DNA of 35,641 nt from Oscillibacter sp. (GTDB lineage: Bacteria; Bacillota; Clostridia; Oscillospirales; Oscillospiraceae). Position numbers and translations under genes: made by a program. Every line of letters begins with the position of its first letter. Position 1 is the stretch's first letter. The notes under the pieces are model-generated. The model did not search any database. It was not told the DNA's origin and saw nothing but the letters and a program-made list of their open reading frames with translations. Location: the NCBI GenBank assembly GCA_022652655.1, contig JALCRQ010000010.1:1-35641 (forward strand). Reading direction: 5' to 3'. Of the stretch, positions 1-7,636 are shown piece after piece.

Positions 1-1515
1 GGACATCAGGAGGTTGCACCCCGCCGCCGTGCACAAAAACGCATCGGTGTCGCCGAAGCCGCCGCCCAGTGTCAGCACTGTCGCGGCAATGAGTCCGGGA
101 GCGGCCAGCAGCACCGCCACGGCCAGCAGCAGGAACAGGATCAGCGCCCGGGAGGTCAGACCGCCCCAGAGCCGCTCCACCGCCAGGTTGGACGCCGTAA
201 AGAGGAGTGTGTAGGAGAGCCGCGCCAGGATGCACACCAGTATCGTCCGGGCCGGCAGGGCCAGAATTGCCCCCACCGGGAGAAAGATCACCGCCGCCTC
301 CAGCGCCGCGGAGGGCAGCAGCTCCGCCAGGCACCACAAAAGTTTTTTCATGGGCGGCTCCGGCACGAGGTAGATATGGGGCCGCGCCAGCTCCAGATTC
401 AGGCGGCTGGAAAAGGACGCGAAAAGCTGGAGATAGGTCGCCATCAGGAAAACCGGAAACAGTCCCCCGTCCCGCAGAAAATATGCGAAGCCGATGACCG
501 TCACGGCGAAAATCAGCGCGTTGGTGCTCAAGAGGAACTTCCGCGCCCGGCGGTTTTCCGTCAGGTGCTTGTAATAAAAGGCGCTGGAGCCCCATCCCCG
601 GTTAAAGCCGGTTTTACCCAGCCGCACGTTCCTGGGGGCCGCCTCCATGGCAACCCCCTCCTTTTTCGCCGTGATGGCAGAGTGAAGAAGCTCCGCGCTG
701 GCCAGGACGTCCTCATAATAGTCCGGATCCACACGGAAAATCAGGAAAACCAGCAGCAGCAGATAAGCCGCGCACGCCAAGGTGCCCAGAAGGCCCAGAA
801 TCGGATTGACGGTCAGCGCCCCGGCCATGGCCAGATTCAGCCAGCCCACCACCGGCAGGCAGCGGAATACGGGGCTGTTGGCCGCGGCCACGGCGTTGGG
901 CAGAAGCCCTGCCCTGCCGTCCCGCAGGGAGAACACCAGCACATACGCCGCGAACGCCCCTATGACGCCATAGAAAATCACTCCCCCGATTCTCTTGCGT
1001 CCCTCGTCGCCGTTGGTCAGCGAATAGATCAGCATGGCCGTGACCTGGCCCAGAAACACCGATGCGGCGTAGCCGACCAGCAGCAGAAGAAGCTGGAGCA
1101 AATGAATGCCGTAGAGCTGCCGGAGGTTCGGATACTGGAAGATCAGGAAAAAACCCACAAACAGCGACGCCGCCATTTGCTGTAAAAGGCCGTGAAACAG
1201 GATCCTCTGCGGCCGGATGGGTGCGGGGAAAAGCAGATTGACATCCGGCATGCTGAAAAGACTGCCGCCCCGGGAAAAGCCGCCGGCCACGGCCAGCACG
1301 AACATCACCAGGTACAGCGCGGACGCGGCCGCGTTCAGCTCGTCCACGCTGCGTACCACCCGGCCGGGCAGCGCGCCCAACCGCGCCCCGTTAAACAGCG
1401 TCAGTCCCAGAATGGCCAGCAGAAACAACGTATAGAGGAGCCTGGTGGGCTTTTGGACAATGCTTTTGAGCTGATTTTTTAGCTTCCTGCCGCGCAGATA
1501 GAAAAGCGCTCTCAT
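1..1515 (-). CDS. ABC exporter permease, ABC_export-like family (3' end beyond window)
   Basis: This is the membrane subunit of an ABC transporter, probably an exporter, paired with the ATPase just upstream. The frame stays open from an ATG at 1515 to the left edge (505 codons seen), so the C-terminus is missing. The protein is highly hydrophobic, with many predicted membrane segments separated by short loops; a polar stretch near the middle (after a segment rich in Leu and Val) is probably cytoplasmic. The start is set by a 4-bp ATGA overlap with the stop of the ATPase gene, which implies translational coupling. The overall pattern (about 500-550 residues, N-terminal basic segment, no periplasmic binding domain) resembles the 'putative ABC exporter' family found in Clostridia. 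The substrate cannot be told from sequence. Family assignment is from memory of the pattern; the transporter role is firm from context. Confidence 0.8.
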   Translation of the reverse strand, partial: MRALFYLRGRKLKNQLKSIVQKPTRLLYTLFLLAILGLTLFNGARLGALPGRVVRSVDELNAAASALYLVMFVLAVAGGFSRGGSLFSMPDVNLLFPAPIRPQRILFHGLLQQMAASLFVGFFLIFQYPNLRQLYGIHLLQLLLLLVGYAASVFLGQVTAMLIYSLTNGDEGRKRIGGVIFYGVIGAFAAYVLVFSLRDGRAGLLPNAVAAANSPVFRCLPVVGWLNLAMAGALTVNPILGLLGTLACAAYLLLLVFLIFRVDPDYYEDVLASAELLHSAITAKKEGVAMEAAPRNVRLGKTGFNRGWGSSAFYYKHLTENRRARKFLLSTNALIFAVTVIGFAYFLRDGGLFPVFLMATYLQLFASFSSRLNLELARPHIYLVPEPPMKKLLWCLAELLPSAALEAAVIFLPVGAILALPARTILVCILARLSYTLLFTASNLAVERLWGGLTSRALILFLLLAVAVLLAAPGLIAATVLTLGGGFGDTDAFLCTAAGCNLLMS

Positions 1516-2228
1516 CTTTCGGCACCATCCCTCACGCCGGAACCCCCCTCGGTGATGGCGAAGAACAGGTCCTCCAGACTCTGCTCCGCCACCTCGCCCT
1601 TGCGGCGGGCGGCGGCAATGCAGCCGTTTTTCATAATATGCACGGTATCCCAGTAATTCTCCACGCTGTCGATCATATGGGTGGAGATCAGAACCGAGGC
1701 CCCGCTGTCCCGCAGCTCGCAGAATACCTCCTTGAGCTGCTTGATGGCGTGGGGATCCAGGCCCACCATCGGCTCGTCGAAGATCATCACCCTGGGCTTG
1801 TGTACCAGCGCGCAGCAGATGGAGAGCTTCTGCTGCATGCCCTTGGACAGCTCCTTGCCCAGCTTGTCCTTCTTGTCCAGCAGCTCAAACCGCTCCAGAA
1901 GCTGCCGGGCCGTTCCGTCGTCCTCCATCCGGTAGGCCCGGCGGATAAATTCCATGTGCTCCTCCACGGTGAGCAGGTCGTAGACCGCAGGCATCTCGGG
2001 GACATAGCCGAGAATGCGCTTCGCCTCCAGGGATTTATTGGGCAGGGAGCACAGCTCTATGTCTCCTTCAAACCGCAGCAGCCCCGCGATGCACTTGATG
2101 ATGGTGGATTTTCCCGCGCCGTTGGGGCCCAGCAGCACGGCAAGTTCTCCGTCGCCGACGAAAAAACTGATGTCCCGGTTGGCTGCGGTCTTTCCGTATC
2201 GCTTGGTTACGTGGTTGATACTCAGCAT
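1512..2228 (-). CDS. ABC transporter ATP-binding protein
   Basis: This is the cytoplasmic ATPase that powers the adjacent membrane exporter. The 238-residue protein has a Walker A motif GPNGAGKS at residues 34-41, an ABC signature LSKGM at 127-131, a Walker B VMIFDEP at about 147-153 with the D-loop GLDP following, and a switch His (STHM) near residue 184. The length is normal for a stand-alone ABC-2-type ATPase. The stop codon overlaps the start of the permease gene by 4 bp (ATGA), so the two are one operon. A good sigma-A promoter lies upstream at 2262-2290. Its closest general relatives are the CcmA/NatA-type ATPases of drug, antibiotic or Na+ exporters; the cargo is not predictable. Confidence 0.93.
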   Translation of the reverse strand: MLSINHVTKRYGKTAANRDISFFVGDGELAVLLGPNGAGKSTIIKCIAGLLRFEGDIELCSLPNKSLEAKRILGYVPEMPAVYDLLTVEEHMEFIRRAYRMEDDGTARQLLERFELLDKKDKLGKELSKGMQQKLSICCALVHKPRVMIFDEPMVGLDPHAIKQLKEVFCELRDSGASVLISTHMIDSVENYWDTVHIMKNGCIAAARRKGEVAEQSLEDLFFAITEGGSGVRDGAER

Positions 2229-2261
2229 CTTTTTTCTCTCTTTCTAACAAAATACGGTTTC

Positions 2262-2290
2262 ATTCTAAACAGCCGGGGAAGGAGTGTCAA
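2262..2290 (-). promoter_or_regulatory. Sigma-A promoter for the ABC exporter operon
   Basis: Read on the minus strand: -35 TTGACA (2285-2290), a 17-bp spacer, and -10 TAGAAT (2262-2267). The expected start of transcription is near 2255, about 27 nt before the ATPase ATG. Hexamers and spacing are close to consensus. Confidence 0.75.
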
Positions 2291-2373
2291 TAACAAACCG
2301 GCAACAGACCGCGAAGCCCCCAGTCCGCCCCGCCGCTTTTTCCCTTCCGCTGAAATATCGACAAAACCTCTCA

Positions 2374-2403
2374 GTATAGTGAAACCGCCCAGCGGCCATA
2401 CTG
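2374..2403 (+). promoter_or_regulatory. Possible sigma-F/sigma-G type promoter for sigG
   Basis: GTATA at 2374-2378 followed after 18 bp by CATACTG at 2397-2403 resembles the forespore consensus (gHATR, 17-18 bp, CATnhTA) with one mismatch at the last base. The predicted transcript would start about 32 nt before the GTG start of sigG. The motif is short and could occur by chance, but sigG of Bacillus is known to be read by sigma-F and sigma-G. Confidence 0.4.
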
Positions 2404-2440
2404 AAACCATACAACTCAGGGATGGCAGGGGGCGGCTTTT

Positions 2441-3211
2441 GTGCAGGGAAAAGTTGAGATTTGCGGAGTCAATACGGCAAAGCTCAAGATCCTCAAGGGC
2501 GACGAGACGATGGAGCTTCTCCGCCGAACCAAAGAGGGGGACATGCAGGCGCGTCAGAAGCTGATCGAGGGGAATCTGCGTCTGGTGCTTTCCGTCATTC
2601 AGAAATTTGCCGGCCGGGGAGAAAATGTGGACGATCTTTTTCAGGTGGGCTGCATCGGACTTATGAAGGCCATCGACAATTTCGACATCACCCAGCCGGT
2701 GCGGTTTTCCACCTACGGCGTTCCCATGATTATCGGGGAGATCCGGCGCTACCTCCGGGACAACAGCTCCATCCGGGTCTCCCGCAGCATGCGGGACACG
2801 GCCTACCGGGTACTCCAGGCCAGGGACAGGCTGGTGGCCCAGAATCAGCGGGAGCCCACCGTGGAACAGATTGCCAAGGAGCTGGGAATCCGCCGGGAGG
2901 AGGTGGTTTTCGCCATGGACGCCGTGGTGGATCCCGTCTCGCTCTATGAGCCCATCTATTCCGACGGCGGGGATACCGTCTGCGTCATGGATCAGGTCAG
3001 CGACCACCACAACACCGACGAGAACTGGATCGACCGGATCGCGCTGAAGGAGGCTGTGCGGCGGCTGGACGAACGGGAGAAGCGGATTCTCTCCCTCCGC
3101 TTCTGCGAGGGCAAGACGCAGATGGAGGTCTCCGCCGAGGTGGGGATCTCCCAGGCCCAGGTGTCCCGGCTGGAGAAGGGCGCCATCAATACCATCCGAA
3201 AAAACCTCTGA
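2441..3211 (+). CDS. sigG: RNA polymerase sporulation sigma factor SigG
   Basis: This is the late forespore-specific sigma factor that directs transcription after engulfment. The 256-residue protein starts with the diagnostic KVEICGV segment seen at the N-terminus of SigG proteins. It then has region 2 (NLRLVLSVIQKF, DDLFQVGCIGLMKAIDNFD, FSTYGVPMIIGEIRRYLRD), region 3 and region 4, with a helix-turn-helix at about 225-250 (TQMEVSAEVGISQAQVSRLEKGA). The start is GTG at 2441; an A/G-rich ribosome site (AGGGGG) sits about 8 nt upstream, and the nearby ATG at 2422 is out of frame. Unlike in Bacillus, where sigG follows spoIIGA-sigE, here it stands alone, divergent from an ABC exporter. It is followed by a strong terminator. 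The identification is very secure. Confidence 0.97.
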   Translation: MQGKVEICGVNTAKLKILKGDETMELLRRTKEGDMQARQKLIEGNLRLVLSVIQKFAGRGENVDDLFQVGCIGLMKAIDNFDITQPVRFSTYGVPMIIGEIRRYLRDNSSIRVSRSMRDTAYRVLQARDRLVAQNQREPTVEQIAKELGIRREEVVFAMDAVVDPVSLYEPIYSDGGDTVCVMDQVSDHHNTDENWIDRIALKEAVRRLDEREKRILSLRFCEGKTQMEVSAEVGISQAQVSRLEKGAINTIRKNL

Positions 3212-3220
3212 GGGCAAAGA

Positions 3221-3252
3221 GATCCGGCGAACCGCGGTTCGCCGGATCTTTT
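3221..3252 (+). terminator. Rho-independent terminator after sigG
   Basis: A perfect inverted repeat, 13 bp per arm (3221-3233 and 3236-3248), is followed by TTTTC. It lies 9 nt after the sigG stop. The convergent GNAT gene ends at 3252, so the hairpin may serve both strands, though the minus-strand T-run is poor. Confidence 0.85.
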
Positions 3253-3734
3253 CAAATCTTCTGATAGCCGATCCGCTCCGTGCCGTCCTCGATGGTGAGC
3301 ACACCGCAGCGGACAAAGCCCTTTTCCTCCAGGATTCTCCGCATCACGGCATTGTCCCGGTGGGTATCCACCCGCAGATTGCCGCACCGGTCGTAGCTCC
3401 AATCCAGACAGAAGCGGCCGGCTCCGGGGACAACTCCCGACGAACCCAGGCGGTGTACCACGCCGTAGGGCTTTTCATTGAGCCAGGCCCCCTCCCGGAT
3501 GGCGCTGTACGAGGGCTCCTCCCCGATCCGGAACATAAAGACGGCGGCGAGCTGCCCGTTCTCCTCACAGACATAGCTCTCTCCCCTGCGCATGTCGGAG
3601 ACAATCAGCTCCCGCCAGGGATACCCGTTGACCCACTGACTCAGATTTCCCGTCCTGCGCATGAAGCGCCTGGCCGTATCGTAAAGCTCCATCACGGCGG
3701 GGAGATCCTCCTCCGCCGCTTTTCGGATTTCCAT
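3252..3734 (-). CDS. GNAT family N-acetyltransferase
   Basis: A predicted acetyl-CoA-dependent N-acyltransferase of 160 residues. The N-terminus (MEIRKAAEEDLPAVMELYD) is the typical first strand and helix of the GNAT fold. The central part holds beta-strands with the sequence SYVCEENGQLAAVFMF. The C-terminal region (NLRVDTHRDNAVMRRILEEKGFVRCG) is the canonical GNAT segment in which the D-x-x-N-x-x-M turn leads into the 'EK.GF...G' strand. An ideal GGAGG site lies 9 bp before the ATG. The gene follows glnS with a 43-bp gap and no clear terminator between, so it may be read through from glnS. The acceptor substrate is unknown. Confidence 0.88.
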   Translation of the reverse strand: MEIRKAAEEDLPAVMELYDTARRFMRRTGNLSQWVNGYPWRELIVSDMRRGESYVCEENGQLAAVFMFRIGEEPSYSAIREGAWLNEKPYGVVHRLGSSGVVPGAGRFCLDWSYDRCGNLRVDTHRDNAVMRRILEEKGFVRCGVLTIEDGTERIGYQKI

Positions 3735-3777
3735 GGGAATTCCGCCTCCTTCGGGCGTGCTAGCGCCGACCCGGGGG

Positions 3778-5472
3778 TTATTTCTTAAAGCTGTCCTTCA
3801 GGGAGACGCTCCGGTTGAACACCAGCTGTCCCGGCGCGGAATCCCGGCTGTCCGGGCAGAAATAGCCCAGGCGCATAAACTGATAGCTCTCCGGCGCTCT
3901 GGCCTGGGCCAGATCCGCCTCCAGCTTGCAGCCGCGGAGCACCTCCAGCGAAGCCGGATTCAGGTAGTCCAGGAAATTCTTCTCCGGGCCGTCCGGATCG
4001 GGATCGGCAAAGAGATTGTCGTAGAGGCGAACCTCCGCGTCCACGGCGGTGTTCTGATCCACCCAGTGGATGGTGGCGCCCTTGACCTTGCGTCCGTCGG
4101 CGGGATCCCCGCCCCGGCTGTCGGGATCGTAGGTGCACAAAATCTCCGTCACCCTGCCGTCCGCGTCCTTTTTACAGCCGGTGCAGGTGACAAGATACGC
4201 GCCCTTCAGGCGCACCTCGTTGCCGGGATAGAGCCGCTTGTACTTGGGAACCGGCGTCTCCAGAAAATCGTCCGCCTCAACATAGACGTGACCGGAAAAG
4301 GTCACCGGATGGGTTCCGCTCTCCGGGCGCACCGGGTTGTTCTCCACCTGGAACTGCTCGGTCTTTCCCTCCGGATAGTTGGTGACGGTCAGCTTGACGG
4401 GCCGCAGCACCGCCATGACGCGGCGGGCGTTCTCGTTGAGATCCTCCCGCAGGCAGTGCTCCAGAAACCCGAAGTCCACCGTGGAGTCCGCCTTGCTCAC
4501 GCCGATGCGCTCACAGAAATTCCGAATGGAGCGTGGGGTGTAGCCCCTGCGGCGCAGGCCGCACAGCGTGGGCATCCGGGGATCGTCCCAGCCGGAGACC
4601 CGGCCCTCCTCCACCAGCGAGCGCAGCTTCCGCTTGGACATGACGGTATAGTTGATTCCCAGGCGGGCAAATTCGATCTGCCGGGGATGGGCCGGCAGAG
4701 TGCAGTGCTCCACCACCCAGTTGTAAAGCGGCCGGTGGGCTTCAAACTCCAGCGTGCACAGCGAGTGGGTGATCTGCTCCAGCGCATCCTCGATGGGATG
4801 GGCAAAATCGTACATGGGATAGATGCACCAGGCCGTCCCCGTTCTGTGGTGCGCGGCGTGGTTGATCCGGTAGAGCACCGGATCCCGCAGATTGAAGTTC
4901 CCCGACGCCAGGTCGATTTTGGCCCGGAGGGTCATCTGACCGTCCGCAAACTCCCCGGTCCGCATCCGTTCAAAAAGCGCCAGATTCTCCTCTGCGCTCC
5001 GGTCCCGGAACGGACTGACGGCTGGGTGCGTCAGATCGCCCCGCATTTCCCGCATCTGCTCCGGCGTCAGCTCGCACACATAGGCAAGGCCCTTTTTGAT
5101 GAGCTCCACCGCGCACTGGTACATTTTTTCAAAATAGTCGGAGGCATAGAAAAACCGGTCGCCCCAGTCAAAGCCCAGCCAGTGGATGTCCTCTTTGATG
5201 GCGTCCACATATTCGGTGTCCTCTTTGGAGGGGTTGGTATCGTCCATCCGGAGGTTGCACAGCCCGTGATACTTCTCGGCGGTGCCAAAATCGATGGTCA
5301 GCGCCTTGCAGTGGCCGATGTGCAGATACCCGTTGGGCTCCGGCGGAAAGCGCGTGTGGACGGTCATCCCCGCAAACTGTCCGCCCTCGGCCAGATCCTC
5401 CTCAATAAAGGCGTGAATAAAATTGCGGCTGTCATCCTGTTCCGCTCCCGGCGTTTTGATCTCGTCAGACAT
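3778..5472 (-). CDS. glnS: Glutaminyl-tRNA synthetase
   Basis: This enzyme charges tRNA-Gln with glutamine using ATP. The 564-residue length matches bacterial GlnRS (about 550). The class I HIGH motif is at 51-54 within [15 protein letters not shown], and the KMSKS-equivalent is MSKRK at about 278-282. The RMDDTNP segment at about 75-81 and the C-terminal anticodon-binding beta-barrels complete the family pattern; the protein has the GlnRS rather than GluRS signature around LHIGHCKAL. Most Firmicutes lack GlnRS and make Gln-tRNA through Glu-tRNA amidation, so its presence here points to an acquired direct route, as is known in some Clostridia. A sigma-A promoter lies at 5516-5544 and a GGAGGGG site about 10 nt before the ATG. 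Confidence 0.97.
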   Translation of the reverse strand: MSDEIKTPGAEQDDSRNFIHAFIEEDLAEGGQFAGMTVHTRFPPEPNGYLHIGHCKALTIDFGTAEKYHGLCNLRMDDTNPSKEDTEYVDAIKEDIHWLGFDWGDRFFYASDYFEKMYQCAVELIKKGLAYVCELTPEQMREMRGDLTHPAVSPFRDRSAEENLALFERMRTGEFADGQMTLRAKIDLASGNFNLRDPVLYRINHAAHHRTGTAWCIYPMYDFAHPIEDALEQITHSLCTLEFEAHRPLYNWVVEHCTLPAHPRQIEFARLGINYTVMSKRKLRSLVEEGRVSGWDDPRMPTLCGLRRRGYTPRSIRNFCERIGVSKADSTVDFGFLEHCLREDLNENARRVMAVLRPVKLTVTNYPEGKTEQFQVENNPVRPESGTHPVTFSGHVYVEADDFLETPVPKYKRLYPGNEVRLKGAYLVTCTGCKKDADGRVTEILCTYDPDSRGGDPADGRKVKGATIHWVDQNTAVDAEVRLYDNLFADPDPDGPEKNFLDYLNPASLEVLRGCKLEADLAQARAPESYQFMRLGYFCPDSRDSAPGQLVFNRSVSLKDSFKK

Positions 5473-5515
5473 ATGCTCTCAGCCCCTCCGTTTTCTTTTG
5501 CGATGAATTGGATTT

Positions 5516-5544
5516 ATTATACAGAAGCCTGTCCTGAATTGCAA
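5516..5544 (-). promoter_or_regulatory. Sigma-A promoter for glnS
   Basis: On the minus strand: TTGCAA (5539-5544), 17-bp spacer, TATAAT (5516-5521), a near-consensus promoter whose start would be about 37 nt upstream of the glnS ATG. It lies just downstream of the terminator of the preceding small gene. Confidence 0.75.
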
Positions 5545-5546
5545 GG

Positions 5547-5582
5547 GAAAAAGCGGCTGCCGCAGTTTTCACTGCAGCAGCC
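5547..5582 (-). terminator. Rho-independent terminator after the DUF6514-like gene
   Basis: On the minus strand a 12-bp stem (one G-U pair) with a GAAA tetraloop is formed by 5571-5582 and 5555-5566, followed by GCTTTTT. The stop codon of the small gene lies inside the hairpin. Confidence 0.85.
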
Positions 5583-5820
5583 AGTCGTCTACGATATCCC
5601 TGAGCGCGGAAGGTGTGACGGTGTGCTGGAGCAGCAGAGCCAGAAGGCCGGTGATCTTGTTCTGGGACGGGGTAATTCCCGGAACAGCCACATCCTCACC
5701 GCTGGCGCAGGAAATTTCCACACCGTAATTTTCACACAGGTTTTCACATTCTTCCGCAAGGAGATAGTAGTCCATGGGTTGATCCTGAATCTCTCTTCTT
5801 CCAACCAAAAGTGCGCGCAT
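5569..5820 (-). CDS. Small uncharacterised protein, DUF6514-like
   Basis: An 83-residue protein of unknown function. It has no signal peptide or membrane segment. The N-terminal half contains a YYLL..E....YGVEI pattern, and the C-terminal half (ITPSQNKITGLLALLLQHTVTPSALRDIVDDWL) resembles the end of the clostridial DUF6514 family, in which a short beta-rich unit is followed by two helices ending in 'L.DVIEDFL'. Two ATGs are possible: the one at 5826 is only 1 nt from the GGGGAGG ribosome site, while the one at 5820 is 7 nt away and is chosen here. The gene has its own terminator and probably an extended -10 promoter (TGGTATGAT; -10 at 5874-5879). The family name is a tentative recollection. 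Confidence 0.7.
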   Translation of the reverse strand: MRALLVGRREIQDQPMDYYLLAEECENLCENYGVEISCASGEDVAVPGITPSQNKITGLLALLLQHTVTPSALRDIVDDWLLQ

Positions 5821-5955
5821 CTTCATTCCTCCCCGCTCCCCCGAAATTCCGAAGAATTTTGAGAAGCAGAGAAATCATACCATTTTAGCCGGAGGCAATT
5901 TGTCGATTTCAGTCGAATCCAAGAAAAGCTGCGATTTTTTTAACACAAACGTTTC

Positions 5956-6573
5956 CTATTGCCCCTCCCCGGGCTTTCCATCAAGCCCGGCCGCCAGCCT
6001 GGCCAGCGCCTCTTTGGTGGTCAGCGCGTTTAAAACGTCCAGCAGCCCGTTGGCCTGGAGGCCCTCCGGCAGCTCTAGCTCCCGGAGCAGCCGGCGCCGG
6101 CGCTCCGCGCTGCCCTCCGTTCCGCTGAGGCCCAGCTCGTAGAGATCCGCTTTCGTGATCTCCGCGGCCCCAACCGCGGACGGCGCGGCCTCGTCCTCAA
6201 AAGTGGCTCCCGCCCGCTCCAGGGCCTTGAGGAGCACCTCCGGCCGCATGCCCTCCACCCCCAGCAGCCCGGCTTTGCCGGGTGCGCGCTTGCGCCGCTC
6301 CTTTCCGGAGATGTTGGGAATATACGCCTGCTTTATCTGCTCCGCCGGGATCGCGCCCCGCAGGTAGCCCCGGATCACAAATCCGGCGCCGTCGCTGTCC
6401 GTCAGAAGGATTAGCCCCCGGCTTCCGGCCAGCCGCCGGAGCAGGGACAGCTTTTCCCTGTCGTTGAAAATAGAAAATCCGCCGGTTTCCAGCACGGCCG
6501 CATCCACCGCCTGCCGGATGGCATTTTTATCGTACCGCCCCTCGACGACGATGACCTCCCTGATCTTCCTCAT
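5956..6573 (-). CDS. TOPRIM-domain protein, ribonuclease M5-like (DUF4093)
   Basis: A 205-residue protein with an N-terminal TOPRIM domain, related to RNase M5, the enzyme that matures 5S rRNA in Firmicutes. The catalytic Glu is E11 in VIVVEGRYDKN and the metal-binding DxD is D59-S-D61 in LLTDSDGAG. The basic stretch KERRKRAPGKAGLLGVEGM matches the RNase M5 segment after the TOPRIM core. The C-terminal part (ITKADLYELGLSGTEGSAERRRRLLRELELP) resembles the DUF4093 domain. The start at 6573 overlaps the stop of holA by 4 bp (ATGA), so the two are coupled. A longer upstream reading of this frame runs into holA and lacks any domain, so it is not used. 5S rRNA cleavage is inferred from family, not shown. 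Confidence 0.85.
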   Translation of the reverse strand: MRKIREVIVVEGRYDKNAIRQAVDAAVLETGGFSIFNDREKLSLLRRLAGSRGLILLTDSDGAGFVIRGYLRGAIPAEQIKQAYIPNISGKERRKRAPGKAGLLGVEGMRPEVLLKALERAGATFEDEAAPSAVGAAEITKADLYELGLSGTEGSAERRRRLLRELELPEGLQANGLLDVLNALTTKEALARLAAGLDGKPGEGQ

Positions 6574-7625
6574 GGCCGCTGCGCCCCCAGACGCACCAGG
6601 AGCAGCTTCAGCTCCTGTGCCCCATCTGCGCCGCGCTGGCTTTTCAGCCGCCGGTCCAGCACCTGGCACTGCTTGACGGCGTCCGCGCACCACTGGGTGG
6701 TGGTCTTTTCGGCCGCACGCATCCACAGCCGCACGGAATAGTCCGACCGCGGCTGCCAAAGCTCCATCAGCCAGTACCGATCCTTTCCCGCATCAATGGC
6801 CAGCCTTGCGGTATAGATGTGGCGAAGCTGCATGCCCAGCGCCGCGGTGATCTTCAGAGGATCGGTCTGCATGGTCAAAAGCTCCGCCATGAGCACGGCC
6901 GCGCCGTCATAATTTCCCTGAACCACAGCGTCGGTAAACCGGAACATCTCCGCCGACAACACGGGATCGGCCACGGCGTCGATCTCCTTTGCCGTAACGG
7001 TCTTTCCCCGGGTATAGGCGGCGATCTTCTGGATTTCCGGCATCAGCCCGGTCATCAGGCTGCCGCAGGTAAAGATCAGGTACTCCGCCGTCTGGCGGTC
7101 AATGTTCCGGTCCAGGGATTTAAAGTGCCGGATCACCCAGGGCACCAGATTGCTGTTGTCCTGAACCCGGAATTCCACGCACTCCACATGCCGGTCGATG
7201 GCCGCGCAGAGCTTTTTAACCGTCCGGTTGGGCTTGTACTCCACCGTGTCGTACACAAAAATCAAGCAGCAGTACGGGGGAAGATCCTCCAGCAGAAGAA
7301 TCAGTTTCTCCCGCTGCTCCTCCGGCAGGCGGAAAAGGTCAAAATCCTCCGCCGCGATCAGCGTATGCTCCGCCATCATCGGCATGGCCTCCGCCATCTC
7401 CAGCAGCGCCTGTGCCGTCAGCGTCCTGCCGTCCAGGATGTGGCAGTTGAACTCCTCGCAGGCTGCCGGAATCAGGGTGCTCTTTATCTGATGGAGATAG
7501 TATTCCCGGAGGTAGCTCTCCTCGCCGTAAAAAATGTAGGCGTTTTTCAGCGTGCCGCTCTGCAGATCTGACTTCAGCCTCTGCAGCCCCGCGTCCTGGC
7601 CTGTTTTTTTCTTTTCATATGCCAT
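6570..7625 (-). CDS. holA: DNA polymerase III subunit delta
   Basis: This is the clamp-loader subunit that opens the beta sliding clamp. The 351-residue protein has the usual beginning of the family, LQRLKSDLQSGTLKNAYIFYGEESYLREYYLHQI, which includes the degenerate P-loop region (YIFYGEE). The middle has 'LPPYCCLIFVYDTVEYKPNRTVKKL', typical of the delta-subunit second strand and lysine-rich helix, and the C-terminal collar domain follows (ITAALGMQLRHIYTARLA). The ATG at 7625 lies 11 bp after the comEC stop; a longer reading frame upstream would be antisense-like filler within comEC. Between comEC and an RNase M5-like gene, it follows the common Firmicutes order comEC-holA. Confidence 0.95.
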   Translation of the reverse strand: MAYEKKKTGQDAGLQRLKSDLQSGTLKNAYIFYGEESYLREYYLHQIKSTLIPAACEEFNCHILDGRTLTAQALLEMAEAMPMMAEHTLIAAEDFDLFRLPEEQREKLILLLEDLPPYCCLIFVYDTVEYKPNRTVKKLCAAIDRHVECVEFRVQDNSNLVPWVIRHFKSLDRNIDRQTAEYLIFTCGSLMTGLMPEIQKIAAYTRGKTVTAKEIDAVADPVLSAEMFRFTDAVVQGNYDGAAVLMAELLTMQTDPLKITAALGMQLRHIYTARLAIDAGKDRYWLMELWQPRSDYSVRLWMRAAEKTTTQWCADAVKQCQVLDRRLKSQRGADGAQELKLLLVRLGAQRP

Positions 7626-7636
7626 GCCGTTTTCCC

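Noticed and set aside
3733..5862. A 709-codon open frame on the plus strand
   Set aside because: It is antisense to glnS and the small DUF6514-like gene. Its composition (Gly/Val/His/Pro/Arg-rich) is typical of GC-rich shadow frames, and glnS is unmistakable.
6574..6759. 62-residue N-terminal extension of the RNase M5-like protein
   Set aside because: It runs inside holA and is Ala/Arg/Gly-rich filler; the TOPRIM domain begins right at the ATG 6573.
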